Shown: in pieces, positions 13,232 to 25,164 of the stretch
How the letters are laid out: the number at the start of each line of letters is the position of its first letter
How positions within the stretch are numbered: the stretch's first letter is position 1
Source of the DNA: Branchinecta lynchi
Taxonomy: Eukaryota; Arthropoda; Branchiopoda; Anostraca; Branchinectidae
NCBI GenBank assembly: GCA_023053575.1
Contig: JAKZAP010000015.1
Location: 11,522,930 to 11,586,929, forward strand
Direction: 5' to 3'
DNA: 64,000 nucleotides
Notes under the pieces: model-generated
Told to the model about the DNA's origin: nothing
Seen by the model: only the letters and a program-made list of their open reading frames with translations
Database searches by the model: none
Program-made: the position numbers and the translations under genes

Positions 13232-13399
13232 CACAGTAAAATATTTCTCCGAGTAAGGATTAAAGTTAACTGCAGTATATGCTACTGGGATTAATCTGAT
13301 CTCCACTAAGATAGGATTGATGCAAATTGGATAAGATTATCTTTTTAGAGACAAGATTAATCCCAGTAGCAAATACTGCAGGGTTTTTTTTTTACAGTG
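13232..13399. mobile_element. TA-flanked MITE, family A, copy 3
   Basis: A 168-bp element with ends CACAGTAAAA and TTTTTTACAGTG and TA on both sides. Internal arms match copies 1 and 2 (TGCTACTGGGATTAATC and complement). All three copies lie within 12 kb around LETM1. Confidence 0.8.
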
Positions 13400-14505
13400 T
13401 AGACTAACGTATAAATTGTCTCTACCTACTCTTTTATTTTCGTTAATATCTTTACTTTGGGAACCTCTTCTTTTTTCTGACTAGTAACTAGAATAATATT
13501 TACGATTCTTCGAAAATATATTTAATATATTTATCATAATTTCAAAATATTAATGAAAAATATTTAGAACTGCCCAGGAATCTGTTTCCGCGGTTCGTCG
13601 CTTCGTGAAACAAGGCCCAAACTAACAACAGAAATAATGACTCATGTCATAGCTGATACCTCGGAATTTTAAAACATAGCGGACTCGATTTCCTTCACAA
13701 AACAATGGTCGTATGAGAGAAATAATAACAAAAAAACTTGCTAAAAACCTTTAACAGTTTCTGCGTCCGCTGTCGACAAGCGAGGATTGAAGACTTCCAG
13801 TTGACCTGATTTAGGCTGTCTTTTGAATGGCCGGATCAAAGACGCATTTCCTGGTACGTTCAGTCTCGTTGAATTAAGACTGCAGATTTTTCGTTTCTTT
13901 CATCATTAGTTAGTTTTTCTTCACCATTAATGGTTTTTTCTTAAAAAACTTCCATTTTTAACTTCAAAATTCTGATGCTACGCGTCGACGCAACGCAACG
14001 CAAGAATAGAACTTGGTTCTATTCTTGCGTGGCGTTTTATTTGTCTGCGTAAGCTCTGCGTTGCCTCGACGCAAGCGCAAAGTAAATGTTGGGTAGCTCA
14101 TTGTGAAAGCTTCAACGCGTCAGTGTGAAACCTGCTTTATTCGTTGATGAAGAAATAGTGAGAAGCCTCTTCTCTTCTGTGAAGTTAACGTGAAGCCAGG
14201 CTTCGTCCTAAAGGAAGAAGCTATGTCAGAACCCTCTGCTGGGACCGAGGTCTTTCTCCTGTCATTTTGTTCGTGGTCCCTATCGCTCACTAGTTCAAAT
14301 ATCGATCCGACGTAAGCTACCAAGATTAGCCCCCGGTTGACATCGCTGCGTTTTCGCGCAAATTTCTGCGTTTTGTTGCGTATGACAAAAATCACTGAAA
14401 AGTTTCAACTCGTAGTTGAGGTATGCTTCTGTGAACGTTTGTTGACTTTGCCATTTTCTTGCACTTGCTGTGACTAAAGTCAACTATGACTTTGAAAATA
14501 CACTG

Positions 14506-14856
14506 TCAGAAGTTTCATAACAGATAACACAAGGATGTGCAGTTTCAAGGGACAACGCTCAACAGATAACACTTGGCATGTAATCTGTTTTTGAAAACGG
14601 TGCGCATGAAATGATCTGCAGAACAAGCGTTGCCGAAGAGTAAAAAAAATGCCGAAAACGCATCTGCTGGCTTTTCTGTTTGTCTTCATGATATTGGAAA
14701 ATTCAGCAGATGCTTTTCGGCATGTTTCGGCTCTTCGGCAATGCTTGATATGCATACCATCTCATGCATAACCTTTTCGAAATCACAACAGATTACATCC
14801 CAAGTGTTGTCTGTTAAAACAGCGCATCCTTGTATTATCTGTTATGAAACTTCTGA
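14506..14856. mobile_element. Fold-back element, about 350 bp
   Basis: The ends TCAGAAGTTTCATAACAGAT and its complement bracket a nearly full-length palindrome. Internal matching blocks include GATAACACTTGG with AGTGTTGTCTG and GCCGAAGAG with CTCTTCGGC. Such a long stem should fold on itself. It has no coding capacity. A related GCAACGCAAGAATAGAAC palindrome lies just upstream, at about 13983-14072. Confidence 0.7.
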
Positions 14857-14923
14857 GAGCGAAGAAATTAAAGAAAAAATCGTGTCGCATAAAACGCAGC
14901 AATGTGAAATAGGGTAAGATATA

Positions 14924-15216
14924 GAGCGTGTTCCACCCTTCTGAGAGTAGTAACTGATATTTACTATTTCTGTTCAAACCTCACGAAAAGATAATACGCT
15001 GACCGTTCCAACCTTCTCGACATTGTAACTATTTGCTTACCATGCTCGGGAGGGTAGTAAGCGGGTAACTACAGATCCCTGTAACGTTATTGGCTGGATT
15101 ACCCCGTGGAGTGATATATTGGCGAAAATAGAAAAATACGTTGCAGCATTGAAGCCAAGAAGCCAAAATTCGTGACGTCATGCGTAGTAACTACGGAAGT
15201 AGGGTGGAATACGCTC
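14924..15216 (-). mobile_element. MITE family B, copy 2 (reversed)
   Basis: It begins GAGCGTGTTCCACCCTTCTG and ends GTAGGGTGGAATACGCTC, flanked on both sides by ATA, which would be a 3-bp target duplication. The interior matches the family in reverse orientation. Confidence 0.8.
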
Positions 15217-15351
15217 ATAAATGCAATTTCTGGCTCTAAAAGGGTTATTGTTAACTTCGTGAGCTACCAGCCCTTCGTGCAGCCAGACTAGAACGGAAAA
15301 AAAGGTGCTTGCATAATATAATATTTTGTGTTAACGTATACTGTGAGTAGA

Positions 15352-15985
15352 TTCAACTTTAAAGCACACCTCGCACTATTCACTGATTATGTTCCAATAT
15401 TCAAAGCTAAATATTCTTTGAGCCTAAGCTGACTTTGAAACATTTATTCAAACAATGTTTACAACGGATACGTCAGCTACGATTCTTCATCAGCGATATT
15501 TCGGCCCTTCTTGGCAAGGGCCCTCGTCAAGCTGTCAATCCTCTGGGTCAAGGTCGGGGAAGGAAACAAACCTGTAATAAGTAACTGAAGCATCTACCGA
15601 CTATAAATATCTTATTAAAGTAAATAACCTTAAAATACCACTGTAATGAAAAAACTAGTCCTCTGGGTCAAAGCTATCTGAATACTGTTTTTTTTTTTTT
15701 TTAATTATCCACGACCTTGCTAAGTCTTTTCCCATGCCAACCGACTTCGAGCAAAATCTCGGCAAAATTCAGAAAACCGATTTTGCGCATCAGGAACATG
15801 ATACGCGAACACTCGTCCGGAGCATAATGCGCATGGAAGCTAGTGAATCGCGGCAAGTGCAAAGATTAGTGAAGTGTCGTTAGTGGGTTCAAAAATTTGG
15901 GAAAAAGAAATTTGGATCTCCGGGTTTAAGAAATAATGAATGATGTTACGGAAATGGGTTGCACTGGCATTATAGGTACGAAATG
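15352..15985. repeat. Dispersed repeat bounded by CTTTAAAG-like ends
   Basis: It opens TTTAAAGCACACCTCGCACTA and runs through the AAGCTGACTTTGAAACATTT and CAATGTTTACAACGGATACG modules to GGTTGCACTGGCATTATAGG. The same order of modules occurs at 28790-29440, and pieces occur at 10040-10700, 17500-17690, 32061-32410 and 37430-37560. Probably one family of non-autonomous transposons with many broken copies. Confidence 0.55.
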
Positions 15986-16165
15986 TCCTTTAAACTAAGC
16001 AAGCCGTCCTTTGAATTCAATATAGGCGTTTTTCCTTGAGTTACGACATGTCCTTTAAGCTAAGCAAGCAGTCCTTTTAATTCAATATAGGCGTTTTTCC
16101 TTGAGTTACGACATGTCCTTTAAGCTAAGCAAGCAGTCCTTTTAATTCAATATAGGCGTTTTTCC
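15981..16165. repeat. 65-bp tandem repeat, almost three units
   Basis: Units start at 15983, 16048 and 16113 with ATGTCCTTTAA and share CAATATAGGCGTTTTTCC. Two units are nearly identical, so the array expanded recently. The even period and lack of unique spacers rule out a CRISPR array. Confidence 0.85.
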
Positions 16166-16233
16166 GTGTCACGTTTGTGCATCTACATTTCTGAGTGTTT
16201 GACGGGGAGATAGGTTGTGTGCAGTCTGACACA

Positions 16234-16530
16234 CAGTAAGTAAGTAAGTAATTTATTTATGACCCGCCATTTCGGAAAGGCGGAGTAAATGAAGAAAGTA
16301 AACAAAACACATACAAACACAGAAAAAGACACTTAATTTTTTTATCTTCGGTCAGGAAACAGTGGACGACGTCGTGTGCTGGTTGGGCACTGTCGTCCAT
16401 GATTTTTTAAAGCGATGAGGAAACATCCAAAAGGGTAGCACTTGCATCTTGAAATTTGAACTTTTCCGTCAATGTATGGTTATGACATAATTCGATAAGT
16501 GGAGCAGTTACCCACAAAACGCCGTTTTAT
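16234..16530 (-). repeat. (GTAA)n-headed LINE/SINE-type repeat (reversed copy)
   Basis: It starts with AAGTAAGTAAGTAATTTATT and runs on through ACCCGCCATTTCGGAAAGGC, the reverse of the block at 2193-2495. The microsatellite marks the element's 3' end, so this copy points to the minus strand. Confidence 0.6.
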
Positions 16531-18455
16531 CTTTGTTTTGGCGTTAATTTCAGGTCTGAAAATCAATTTCTAATCCAGACAAAATCTCTATAAATAGAGC
16601 TTCAGGCTTGCGTCCTTGTCATTCTGTACTTGAAGGATCCTTGAGTTTTATGTCTACCTTACTTGATAAAGTAGGTAATTGTATTAGTTGGTCACGAATT
16701 TGCCGCTAAATTTAAATTTCCCGCTGAAATCGAGCCACAAAATCTGAAAACCACCTCGAGACTTATTATCAAATTCGAACCACCACACATGACGGCGGAT
16801 AACACTCTTTACGAGGCACAAACAGTTCGTGGGATCGCGGACAAACACCGTATTACTTTATTATTATAATGTTTTGTCAGTGTGGGAGAAGTTAAGTTGT
16901 ACCTATACCGAAAGTTTCAGTACAAGAGTATCAACACTACCGACATAAGGGAAGAGACAATATTGTGAAGACCTATATCCGAACGTAGTTGCATTTATTT
17001 GGGAATCGTCTTGTTAATTATTTTCGAAATAAAATATGATTTTTGGACGAACAGTTTGGTTCCACGATGAAATATGCACGAAAATAATCACTGGTAAGGA
17101 TTCCGAAAAAACATCGCAGCCCTTTTGTTTTGTCCCCCTGTCTCGTGTTGGTCACTTGCTAGCAACTCGTGACTCACTCTATTAGTCCTCATACAGCGAA
17201 ATGAGAAGAAGAAGAATAAAGGTAAAGACAATAACATGCAGAAAAAAAGGAGATAAGACCTACAGCGTAATGTTTTTTGAAAGTTCAAATTGACAAAAAC
17301 GTTTATGACCTCGATGTTGGTTCAGGGATCCTGTTTAGCATTTCTTATTATTCTCTTTTTCATGCTTGGACCTTCTCGACTGAAAAATCAGCTTCTAATG
17401 AAATTGAAATTTGTCAGTTAAAGTTTCTACCTTTGTGTAGGCTATTTATTTCAAAAGAGGTAGGTGACGTTAGTATCCCAAACTACCCGAATACTGCATA
17501 GCTAGGCCCTGCTTTTAACAAACTATCCACGGCCTTGGCTGTTTTAAGCCTTTTCGCAGGCCCATTGACTTCCAGCAAAAAGTTGGCAAAATTCAGATAA
17601 CCGGTTTTATGCATCAACAGCATGAGACGCAACACTCGTCGAGAGCATAATGCGCATGGAAACTGGTAAATCGCGGCAAGTGCAAATGTTGCATACTATG
17701 GTTGTATGCTCTGGTTCCAAATCCTACGCCTGAACGGAATCGAGAACTCAGCTACTACACTATTTATTTACATTGCTAGACTAAAATAGATACACTTATG
17801 TATTCTCAAATTATATATCTCCGTGTGACCTTCTTTAATGAAACTTCCACGGAACTATCTGAAACTAGTTAAATAGCCCGAACAAACCCAAGCCAAACCC
17901 ACCGGATATTCCCAGAATAACTAAACCCCCGTGAAACTAAATAGTGAAAGTTGAATGTACTTAACCTCAACTAAACACCATCGTAAACACAAAGATTAGT
18001 TATGCCTAGGCCACATTCAGTCACATCTGTACGTAATTTGGTTTGCTAATTTGGTTATTACCCACTCTTACTTTTCATCCTGTTCACACCTTGAACGAAG
18101 AAATTCAAGACAAATTAGCACCATCATCACTCAAATGTAAACAAAACTGGCTAAAGTCAGTGACTCTGGTCTGTGATTGGTCCAAACACTCCAAGTTACG
18201 TTTCAAAATGGCGGAGATGGATTTTTCCATCTCGACTATCTTACGTTTTCAGCGTCTTTTCTTCCCAATTTCGACCGTAAGACGAAAAAAGAAAGAAAAT
18301 GAGAACAAAAAATTAAATTCACACTTCGGCAGGCCTGTGCAGATTTTGGGAACACTTTGGGACCCCCTTACCTATCGCCGGCTGTTTTGAGGAATGAGTG
18401 GTCAAGCGGCTTGGGTGATTTTTGCTGTCAAAAACCGTAGTACCTGGGAAACTTA
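16531..18455. other. Gene-free stretch
   Basis: Mostly AT-rich sequence with no recognised gene. A repeat fragment at about 17500-17690 (GGCCTTGGCTGTTTTAAGCC) also occurs near 10200, 15715, 29160 and, tandemly, at 38129-38490. No splice-site-bounded open frame was convincing. Confidence 0.4.
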
Positions 18456-18495
18456 GAGCGTGTTCCACCCTTCTAGCAATAGTTACTATTAGCAA
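18456..18495 (+). mobile_element. MITE family B end fragment (copy 3)
   Basis: Only the terminus GAGCGTGTTCCACCCTTCTA and the adjoining TAGTTACTATT block remain. The other end is missing. Confidence 0.6.
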
Positions 18496-18499
18496 GAAC

Positions 18500-19369
18500 A
18501 AATAAAAGCAAGAACTACTGTCTCCCTATCTCTGTCATACAACCCAGCTGAGTCGAGTCGACTCCCGACGCAAACGAGCGGAGGTGGAGTTTACCCGGGA
18601 CATCAAAAGTCGTTACCTCTACAGAGAAGGTGTAACGCAGTAAACCACCGAGGAAGAAAAATCGAATGGAGGCAGAAGGGATAATCCCGTTCACACTGGA
18701 CTGGACGCGGAAACAGCGGTTGCTGGCTCATCGATTCTGACAAGCTTTCGGGGGTTGACAAGAAAGTTCAGAAGCAATTAAGAATGATCGAAATATGCAG
18801 AAACTGGCATTTGATGCAAAGCAGATATTACGAATGTGTCAGTATCCAGAACAAGAAGAGATAATTTCATTCCAGGTATTTGCTCTCAACTGAGAATACC
18901 AGATGAAAACAGGCAGATTCTTAAAAAAAAAAAAAAACGTGGTTTAGAGGTTTAGTAGGCTGAGTGGAAATGAACAAATATTACGCAGATGGCAGATGGA
19001 CCATTAATTCCAATACGATCCGGCCAGCGCTGTACAAGATTTGAATGAACTGCGCTTTTTGTCTTGGAGTCTGCATGTGCAAACCTCCGGAAACAATCAT
19101 CCCTATTTTGAAAACTTCACGCTCAGGAGAAGAATGCTCTCCGTGTCCATGTCTGTAAATGCATTCTCCATGGTGTGTTCAAGTATGGTTTCATTGTTCA
19201 GGTGTCCTTTAACGAGCGCTGGCTAGAATTTCTGCATCCGCCACTGCACGCAGCGAACAGAGCGAGCTGGGCGGCGCTGCGACGGAGGCTAATTTTTTAT
19301 GCATGGGAAGGATAGGTCTTCGCATTACTGTCTAGAGTTATTTTGCTCTGGCCTTTCACAATATCCCTA
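18500..19369. other. Gene-free stretch
   Basis: No gene, RNA or clean transposon boundary recognised. The one short open frame on the plus strand (19041-19226) has no motif. Confidence 0.4.
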
Positions 19370-19835
19370 GCTCCATTTTTTGGATTATAAGATTCTGAAA
19401 GCCCCGCCTTTCGCAATTCTTTCGTTTTGCACCTACGACTTTTTAGCGCTTTTTCGGCCTAGCCGAGTTTTGACAGTCTCGCGACACAGACTTTCGACGA
19501 AAGCTTGAAGATTCGTCAACGACTCTTTCACAAATAAGGGAATGAGAAACTTAAAAATATTGTTTTTCATTCTGGAAGACATGGTAGACTATCAGGTCTG
19601 CTTTCTGTTTTGGAATTGTTTTGTTTTGCTTGGGTTTCCCACTTTTTAACCAAGGCACGTTAAGTTTTCACAAAATTTAAGTCCAGCCGCCGCGTCGCAG
19701 AGAGGGCTGGACAAGCGCCAACAAGAAAATCGTTAACTTCTCGTGGAAAGTAATGGTATTTTTGAAAACGATATTTCTGGGCCATTTTACAGTGAAAATA
19801 TAGTTTCTAGTAAGAATTGTGCTTTAAAGGTTTCT
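19370..19835 (-). repeat. Dispersed repeat, copy 1 of 3 (reversed)
   Basis: It shares CCACTTTTTAACCAAGG, CCGCCGCGTCG and GAAAGTAATGGTATTTT (in complement) with 22395-22860 and 42455-42815. The three copies are diverged and non-coding. The family is not recognised. Confidence 0.6.
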
Positions 19836-20771
19836 CCAACTTTGTAATCAGTGGTTGTACATATCGAGCACCGCGCAATCAAAGAAGTCATCTACCAGAA
19901 CTAAGAGCAACCTATCCAGCTAAAAGACGGTCGGGGTAATCCTTGCACCGACATCAATGTCGATCAGTCATGTAAGGCCTTTCATACGGTACGCTCTGAA
20001 ACTTTCAGATTTAAATAAACTTGAGCTGAGCAAGTGGTCAGAAGGTCGGCTGATTTTTTCCGACTAGACAGAAGGGTCACAACTCTCGTGATTCGCCAGA
20101 CGACAGTGTAAAAACTTATCACTGATGTTGGAAAATCTGCCATTGGAAATAAGGGCGGTTGTACTCACGGATTCGCTGTCCAAAAAGCAAGAAGAGTATT
20201 TGCCTCACTTAATAATTCACGAAAAGTGATTCGGTCATAAAACCTATGTTGCCTATTTTGTCTGACGAAGCCTGTGACTTTTGGCCGAAAAAAACTGTGA
20301 CACGCTTCGTCATCTTCGTAATTATACGCCTCAACTTTCATGCTTAATTTTTGTATTTACTGGTAAGGTCAGATAATTCTTGCTCGCATTGTCGAAGAAG
20401 CGAAAATATATGAAAAATCTCAGAATTCTGCAACCAGTGTGAACACCGCATACAACTTTCCAAGTCATTTCCACTCCCGTTGTGTATTCAATTCCAAAAC
20501 TATAGCCGAGTGCCAAACCCATCTGGAAAGTCGGTTTTAACCAGCGTTGCCACTGTTCACAGAATTCAGCAATCTGACACAGGTTGTAGACTTCTACGAC
20601 GTAGCAGTCAAGAATTCTGCGAGCGGTGAGACCGTAAAAAAGCATGTACATCTAATTATGATGCTGAAAAACCGACATAAAACGACCGATTTTTGAACCC
20701 GCCAGAACGGTTTTGTGATCAAATGTATCAGTTTTCATCAGAGAAAATGGGAAACACTGGTTTTAGCCGTA

Positions 20772-21195
20772 CAGGAGTGTTGCATGAAGCTGCCACCCTA
20801 AACTCCTATTTTGGGGAAATGACTTAGGGAAAAAGAGTAAAGGTTGAAATAAAATTCAGTGGAGTATCCTGAAAGGAAGCTTAGAACCTTCGCTTTCTGC
20901 TGGTACCATAGTTTACTTGTTATTGTTCAAGACTAAGCTGGAGAACACAAAAGAATATAGGCACCCAAGTGATCATGAAGTCGCCCATTTTGCTACATGG
21001 TGAAGTTAGAAGCCAGCTGTTTGGTCAGAGAGGTTCCTTGACCTTTTGCAAATAACAAAATTTGCTGTTTTCTTGGAATTTGCATGATTTTTCTGGGGGT
21101 GGCAGCTTCATGATCCAAGGTGGCAGGATCATGTACCATGGCCAATTGGGGGGTGGGCGGTGCCATAGTAAGGGCAGCTTCATGCAACACTCCTG
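20772..21195. mobile_element. TA-flanked MITE, 424 bp
   Basis: The terminal inverted repeats CAGGAGTGTTGCATGAAGCT and its complement match over about 23 bp, with TA on each side (20770-20771 and 21196-21197). The interior has further inverted blocks (GGCAGCTTCATGATCC). This is a Tc1/mariner-like non-autonomous element, and the open frames across it are products of its inverted structure. Confidence 0.8.
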
Positions 21196-21697
21196 TAGTA
21201 AAAAAAAGAACAGCGGAGCTTTCCAGATCGACGTAAACGGCCTATGCCTACACCATGCCATCAGGATGGGAAGCACTTGAGGAACGCCATCTTTCAGTGG
21301 CAAATGGGGTCTAGGCGAGAACCTCCTTCCGGTGACCCCCCCCCCCCTGGCTAAAAAACCCCACATCCTTTACATTTAAAACGGATCCAAAACATTTAAC
21401 ATTCGAACTTGACCTGTACTTTGACCCAAAGAGTCATCGTGCCAAATATGAACAAATGTCAGCCATTATGAGAGCTATCGTGCTAACAGACGGACGGACG
21501 GATGAACGAACGGACAACTTTCGCGATGCCGTAGGTATCCCTCCACTTACGTTTTGGGATCCCAAAACTAACGGCACCTAACTGCAGCTTCCTTGCCAAG
21601 AAGGGGAAGGAATTGGGAAAGGATTTGTTGGGGGGGGGGGCGTTACACTGAGTGGCACGTGTTTTGATTTGATCTTTCACTTTTAATACCTCACTGA

Positions 21698-22126
21698 TGT
21701 TGGGAATCGTACGATTCTGTTTGTCACCCTATTTGAATACTCCGCGCTTTTCCCGTTTATAACGCCATCTAGCAGTGTTGAGTAAAGTAAAGTATCTTCA
21801 TAGAAGCGCTACCAGTTCAGTTGGCTGGCAGACAGCTTTCAACCAGATTAATGGCTTGTAATAATTACAATGGATTTGCCGTAATTGTAAGGTAAACCTT
21901 TTTCGGATTATTATATTAGTATATAATTAAGATATAATTTATTAATTATGAATTGAAGTATTCATTCTTCAAGTAAAATCACAAAGTAAAAGATTGATTA
22001 TTATTTTATAGGGTTCCTGACTACAATCATTGCTGACATTGTACATCTGTAAATACTCGTTGTTACAATAAACGTTATTTAACGTTGCACTGGAGGAATT
22101 GGCGTGCCAAAGAGGTTTTCCCAACA
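21698..22126 (+). repeat. 5' LTR of the Gypsy element
   Basis: A 429-bp repeat with TG...CA ends. It opens with the palindrome GAATCGTACGATTC and contains TTTATAACG as a possible promoter TATA. It matches 26939-27359 with scattered substitutions and small indels. Confidence 0.9.
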
Positions 22127-22130
22127 TAAT

Positions 22131-22148
22131 TGGTACCAGCGGTGTCGA
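22131..22148 (+). other. Primer binding site candidate
   Basis: TGGTACCAGCGGTGTCGA begins four bases after the 5' LTR. TGG pairs with the CCA end of a tRNA, as expected for a minus-strand primer site. The tRNA species was not identified. Confidence 0.5.
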
Positions 22149-22394
22149 AACGTCCACCATCTCCAGGAGCCTATCCTGCCGCTCAGCCAAGGCTCAACGC
22201 GGAAGACTGCTCAGCCCATGCCTATCTGTCTGTGAAGCCCAAAGGCCGACAGCTCGACGAACGTCGTGCAGTGTTTGTGAACGTTTTTACTTGTGTCCTT
22301 TAAGAACAGTGACAATAGTCTAGCAATTGACTCAAGGATTACACCCCAAAGGAAAAGGACAAGTAAGAACACGCCGCAAGTTTTTAAGTCAGAA

Positions 22395-22860
22395 CCCTTA
22401 AAGCATAACTCTTACTAGAAATGATCTTTTCCCAATCAAATTGATCAGAAAAAACTTTTTCGAAAATACCATTACTTTCCACCTGAAATTAGCGATAATC
22501 TTGTTAGCGCTTGTCGGTTATATCCAGCCTTCCTGCTCTCCGACGCGGCGGCTGGGCGCAAAAGATTTGAAAATTGAACGTGCCTTGATTAAAAAGTGGG
22601 AAAACTAAGCAAATAAAAGAAATAATAAACAGAAGATTATCACATCCTTCTGTGCGAAAGAGTTGCCAGCGGAAAATGAAGATTACGGCAAACTTTTCCT
22701 TGGGAGACTGGAAAACTCGGCAGGGCTGAAAAGGTGCTAAAAATTCTTAGTGACGAAACGAAACAATTGAGAAAGGTGAGGATTTTAGAAGCTTATAATT
22801 CAATATGGGAGCCAAGTATATTATAAAAGGCCGAATAAGCAAGGGGGGTCCTTTAAGATT
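22395..22860 (+). repeat. Dispersed repeat, copy 2 of 3, in the Gypsy leader
   Basis: It resembles 42455-42815 (TCTTACTAGAAATGATCTT, CCGACGCGGCGGCTGGGCGC, AAAAAGTGGGAAAACTAAGC) and 19370-19835 reversed. It lies between the primer site and gag, so it either inserted there or is part of the leader. Confidence 0.6.
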
Positions 22861-23693
22861 TTCTACTCGTCCAATTTTTCGTGCCATTCTCCGTTGCTAA
22901 CATCAGTCCCATTCATTTCAAGTTGACCCTGAGATCCTCCATCTGCTCAGCGATTCCTGAAATTTGCATAATTTTTCCACCCCACCTGTCAACTTACCAG
23001 CTTGGTAACCGAGTTCACGCCGCGAGCTCGTGCCTGCAGCAGGATCCAAAACAAACAGCTATCGGACTAAGTTACGTCATACTAGCAGCATTCCAACCTG
23101 AAGTAGTGAATGAGCGCGTAAGCTGCTACGCTTGAGACCGATTTCGATGTTATTGTTTTGATTGGTCAGTGGGTCAGACACGTGCGGCATATTATTGTTG
23201 ATTGCGTAACAAGGGGGCTTTTGCCGTAAAGTTGATGTTCACCAGATCGCAAAGAGGGAAGAGAGAAGTAGCAGAATTTCAGGAATAGGAATCAGGAAAA
23301 GAAGTAGGAGAAGCCGTTTGAGTAAAAACTAGAAGAAAGTCAACAAGGCCGCATCTCGAAAACACTCCTTACCAAAGTCGAGGAAATAAGTTTTCTGAGG
23401 AGTCAAACACTTCCGATAGGTCAAGACCCTGCTCGCCCGATTTCACAAGCCCCATAGGTTCTGACTCAGAAATCGTCAACAAGACTCCGGTTAAGGATGA
23501 GTTAAGAAAATTGGAATTCGCCGACTTCATCTTCCACACTCCAAATTTTCCTCTTTCTCCCATCGACGGCGTCGAGAAGACTTTTTCCGAGACTGAAATA
23601 TCCCCTCTTCTATTTCAAATTTCCCGACCTCATCTGACAGATAAGAAGCTCGATGCGACCGATCTGTCTTCCAAACTGAATAAAACAGTCATC

Positions 23694-25164
23694 ATGAATC
23701 AGCAACAACAGCAGCAACAACAGCAGCAACAAAGCAAATCAGGACAAGCTGCAACACAGAGTACATCTGCGCCTGTAGCACTTGTCCCCACAGCTCCGTT
23801 AGTTGTGTCCGAACCACAGGCCGATGGAAATGATGAAACAACAAGAGAAAATTCGACGTGAAGAGGCTGAAAGGGCAGAGAAAATTCGACGTGAAGAGGC
23901 TGAAAGGGCAGATAAAATTCGACGTGAAGAGGCTGAAAGAGCAGAGAAATTTCGTCGTGAAGAGGCAGAGAGAATGGAGCGCACCCGGAAAGAAGAAATA
24001 CATGCTCGAAGAGAAGAACAACAAAATCTTCAAAAGCAAAGAGAAGCAGAACTGGAGCTACGAGAAAAAGAGCAGGAGTTGAGAAGAACTGAACTTGAAC
24101 AGAATGAGAAGCTACGAAAAGAAGAAATAGAAGCTAGTGAAAAACTCAGGAAGGAAGATTCGAAATTCAGCGCAGAATGCTTAAATCAAATCATATGGCG
24201 CAAATTCCAGCGATGAGAGACGGCGATTGCATCGAAACGTACCTGAGTACATACGAGTTGACTGCCAGATCCCTCGGCTGGGATGATTCCTTATGGGTCG
24301 GCGTCTTCTTCCTCTCCTGACCCCCAGAGCACAAGAAGCCACTCATGTCCTGTAAGATGAAGACCGACAAGACTACGAAAAAGTCAAAAAGGCCGTCCTG
24401 GAAAAATTTCAAGTCAGCGAAGAGTTCTACAGACAGAAGTTTCGCTCTTACCGGAAGAAATACGAAGATAGCTACCGAGAACTAGCTTCCAGCCTGTCTA
24501 AATTCCGGAATAAGTGGCTCAGAATCCCAAGCGACTACTTGACAGCCACCGATTAGACGCCATAAAAGCCCTGCTGTCCAGCACACTCGAGACAATTCCC
24601 CTTGAGCAATTTTACAGCATCATAGGCAACGAATATCTGAAAATACACGTGGTCCAGCAAAAGCCAACTACTGTTGAAGAAGCTGCAAAAGCTGCAGATG
24701 AGTATCTCCTCACTCGTAAAACACTGGAAAAAGATGACTTCAGCAAGAAGCAACGTCACAGCCGTCCAACTTCTCCAACACTGGGGAAACATACTTCAGA
24801 CGCTACACCAGCCTCATCTTCAGGCACCAGCCCCAACCGTTCTAGGAGAGAACTATCTGCAGTGGAATGCAACTACTGCCATAAGAAAGGACACATGGTC
24901 CGAAACTGTCCCAACAAGTCCGGAGTGAAGAGAGACACCCCAGACTCGCATCGCTCAGCACAGTACAACAAAGATGGTCGCCCTAAAGGACCGGCAAGTA
25001 GTTCAACTACCAGCTTTAGTGGCCTGGCCAGAAGTCCCGAAAAACATAGCTCGTCACTCAAGAAAAACCGCGAAATCCTGGGCAGGGTGAACGGTAAGTT
25101 GACGAGAATCTTCAAAACTTTCCAGAAGACCCGTCAGAAGAGCCAGTTGACTTCGACGCCATAA
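23694..25164 (+). pseudogene. Gypsy gag remnant, frameshifted
   Basis: Coding-like sequence runs in three frames. It has a polyglutamine tract after ATGAATCAG, a coiled coil made of repeated RREEAERAEKI units (about 23830-23990), a capsid-like segment, and a CCHC zinc knuckle (CNYCHKKGHMVRNC, 24868-24909). Frame changes near 23860, 24215 and 24310 break it. No aspartic protease motif follows the knuckle. Gag would form the virus-like particle and bind RNA. It is a relic here. Confidence 0.75.

Noticed and set aside
15981..16165. CRISPR-like repeat array
   Set aside because: Units are contiguous 65-bp tandem copies without unique spacers, in a eukaryotic genome.
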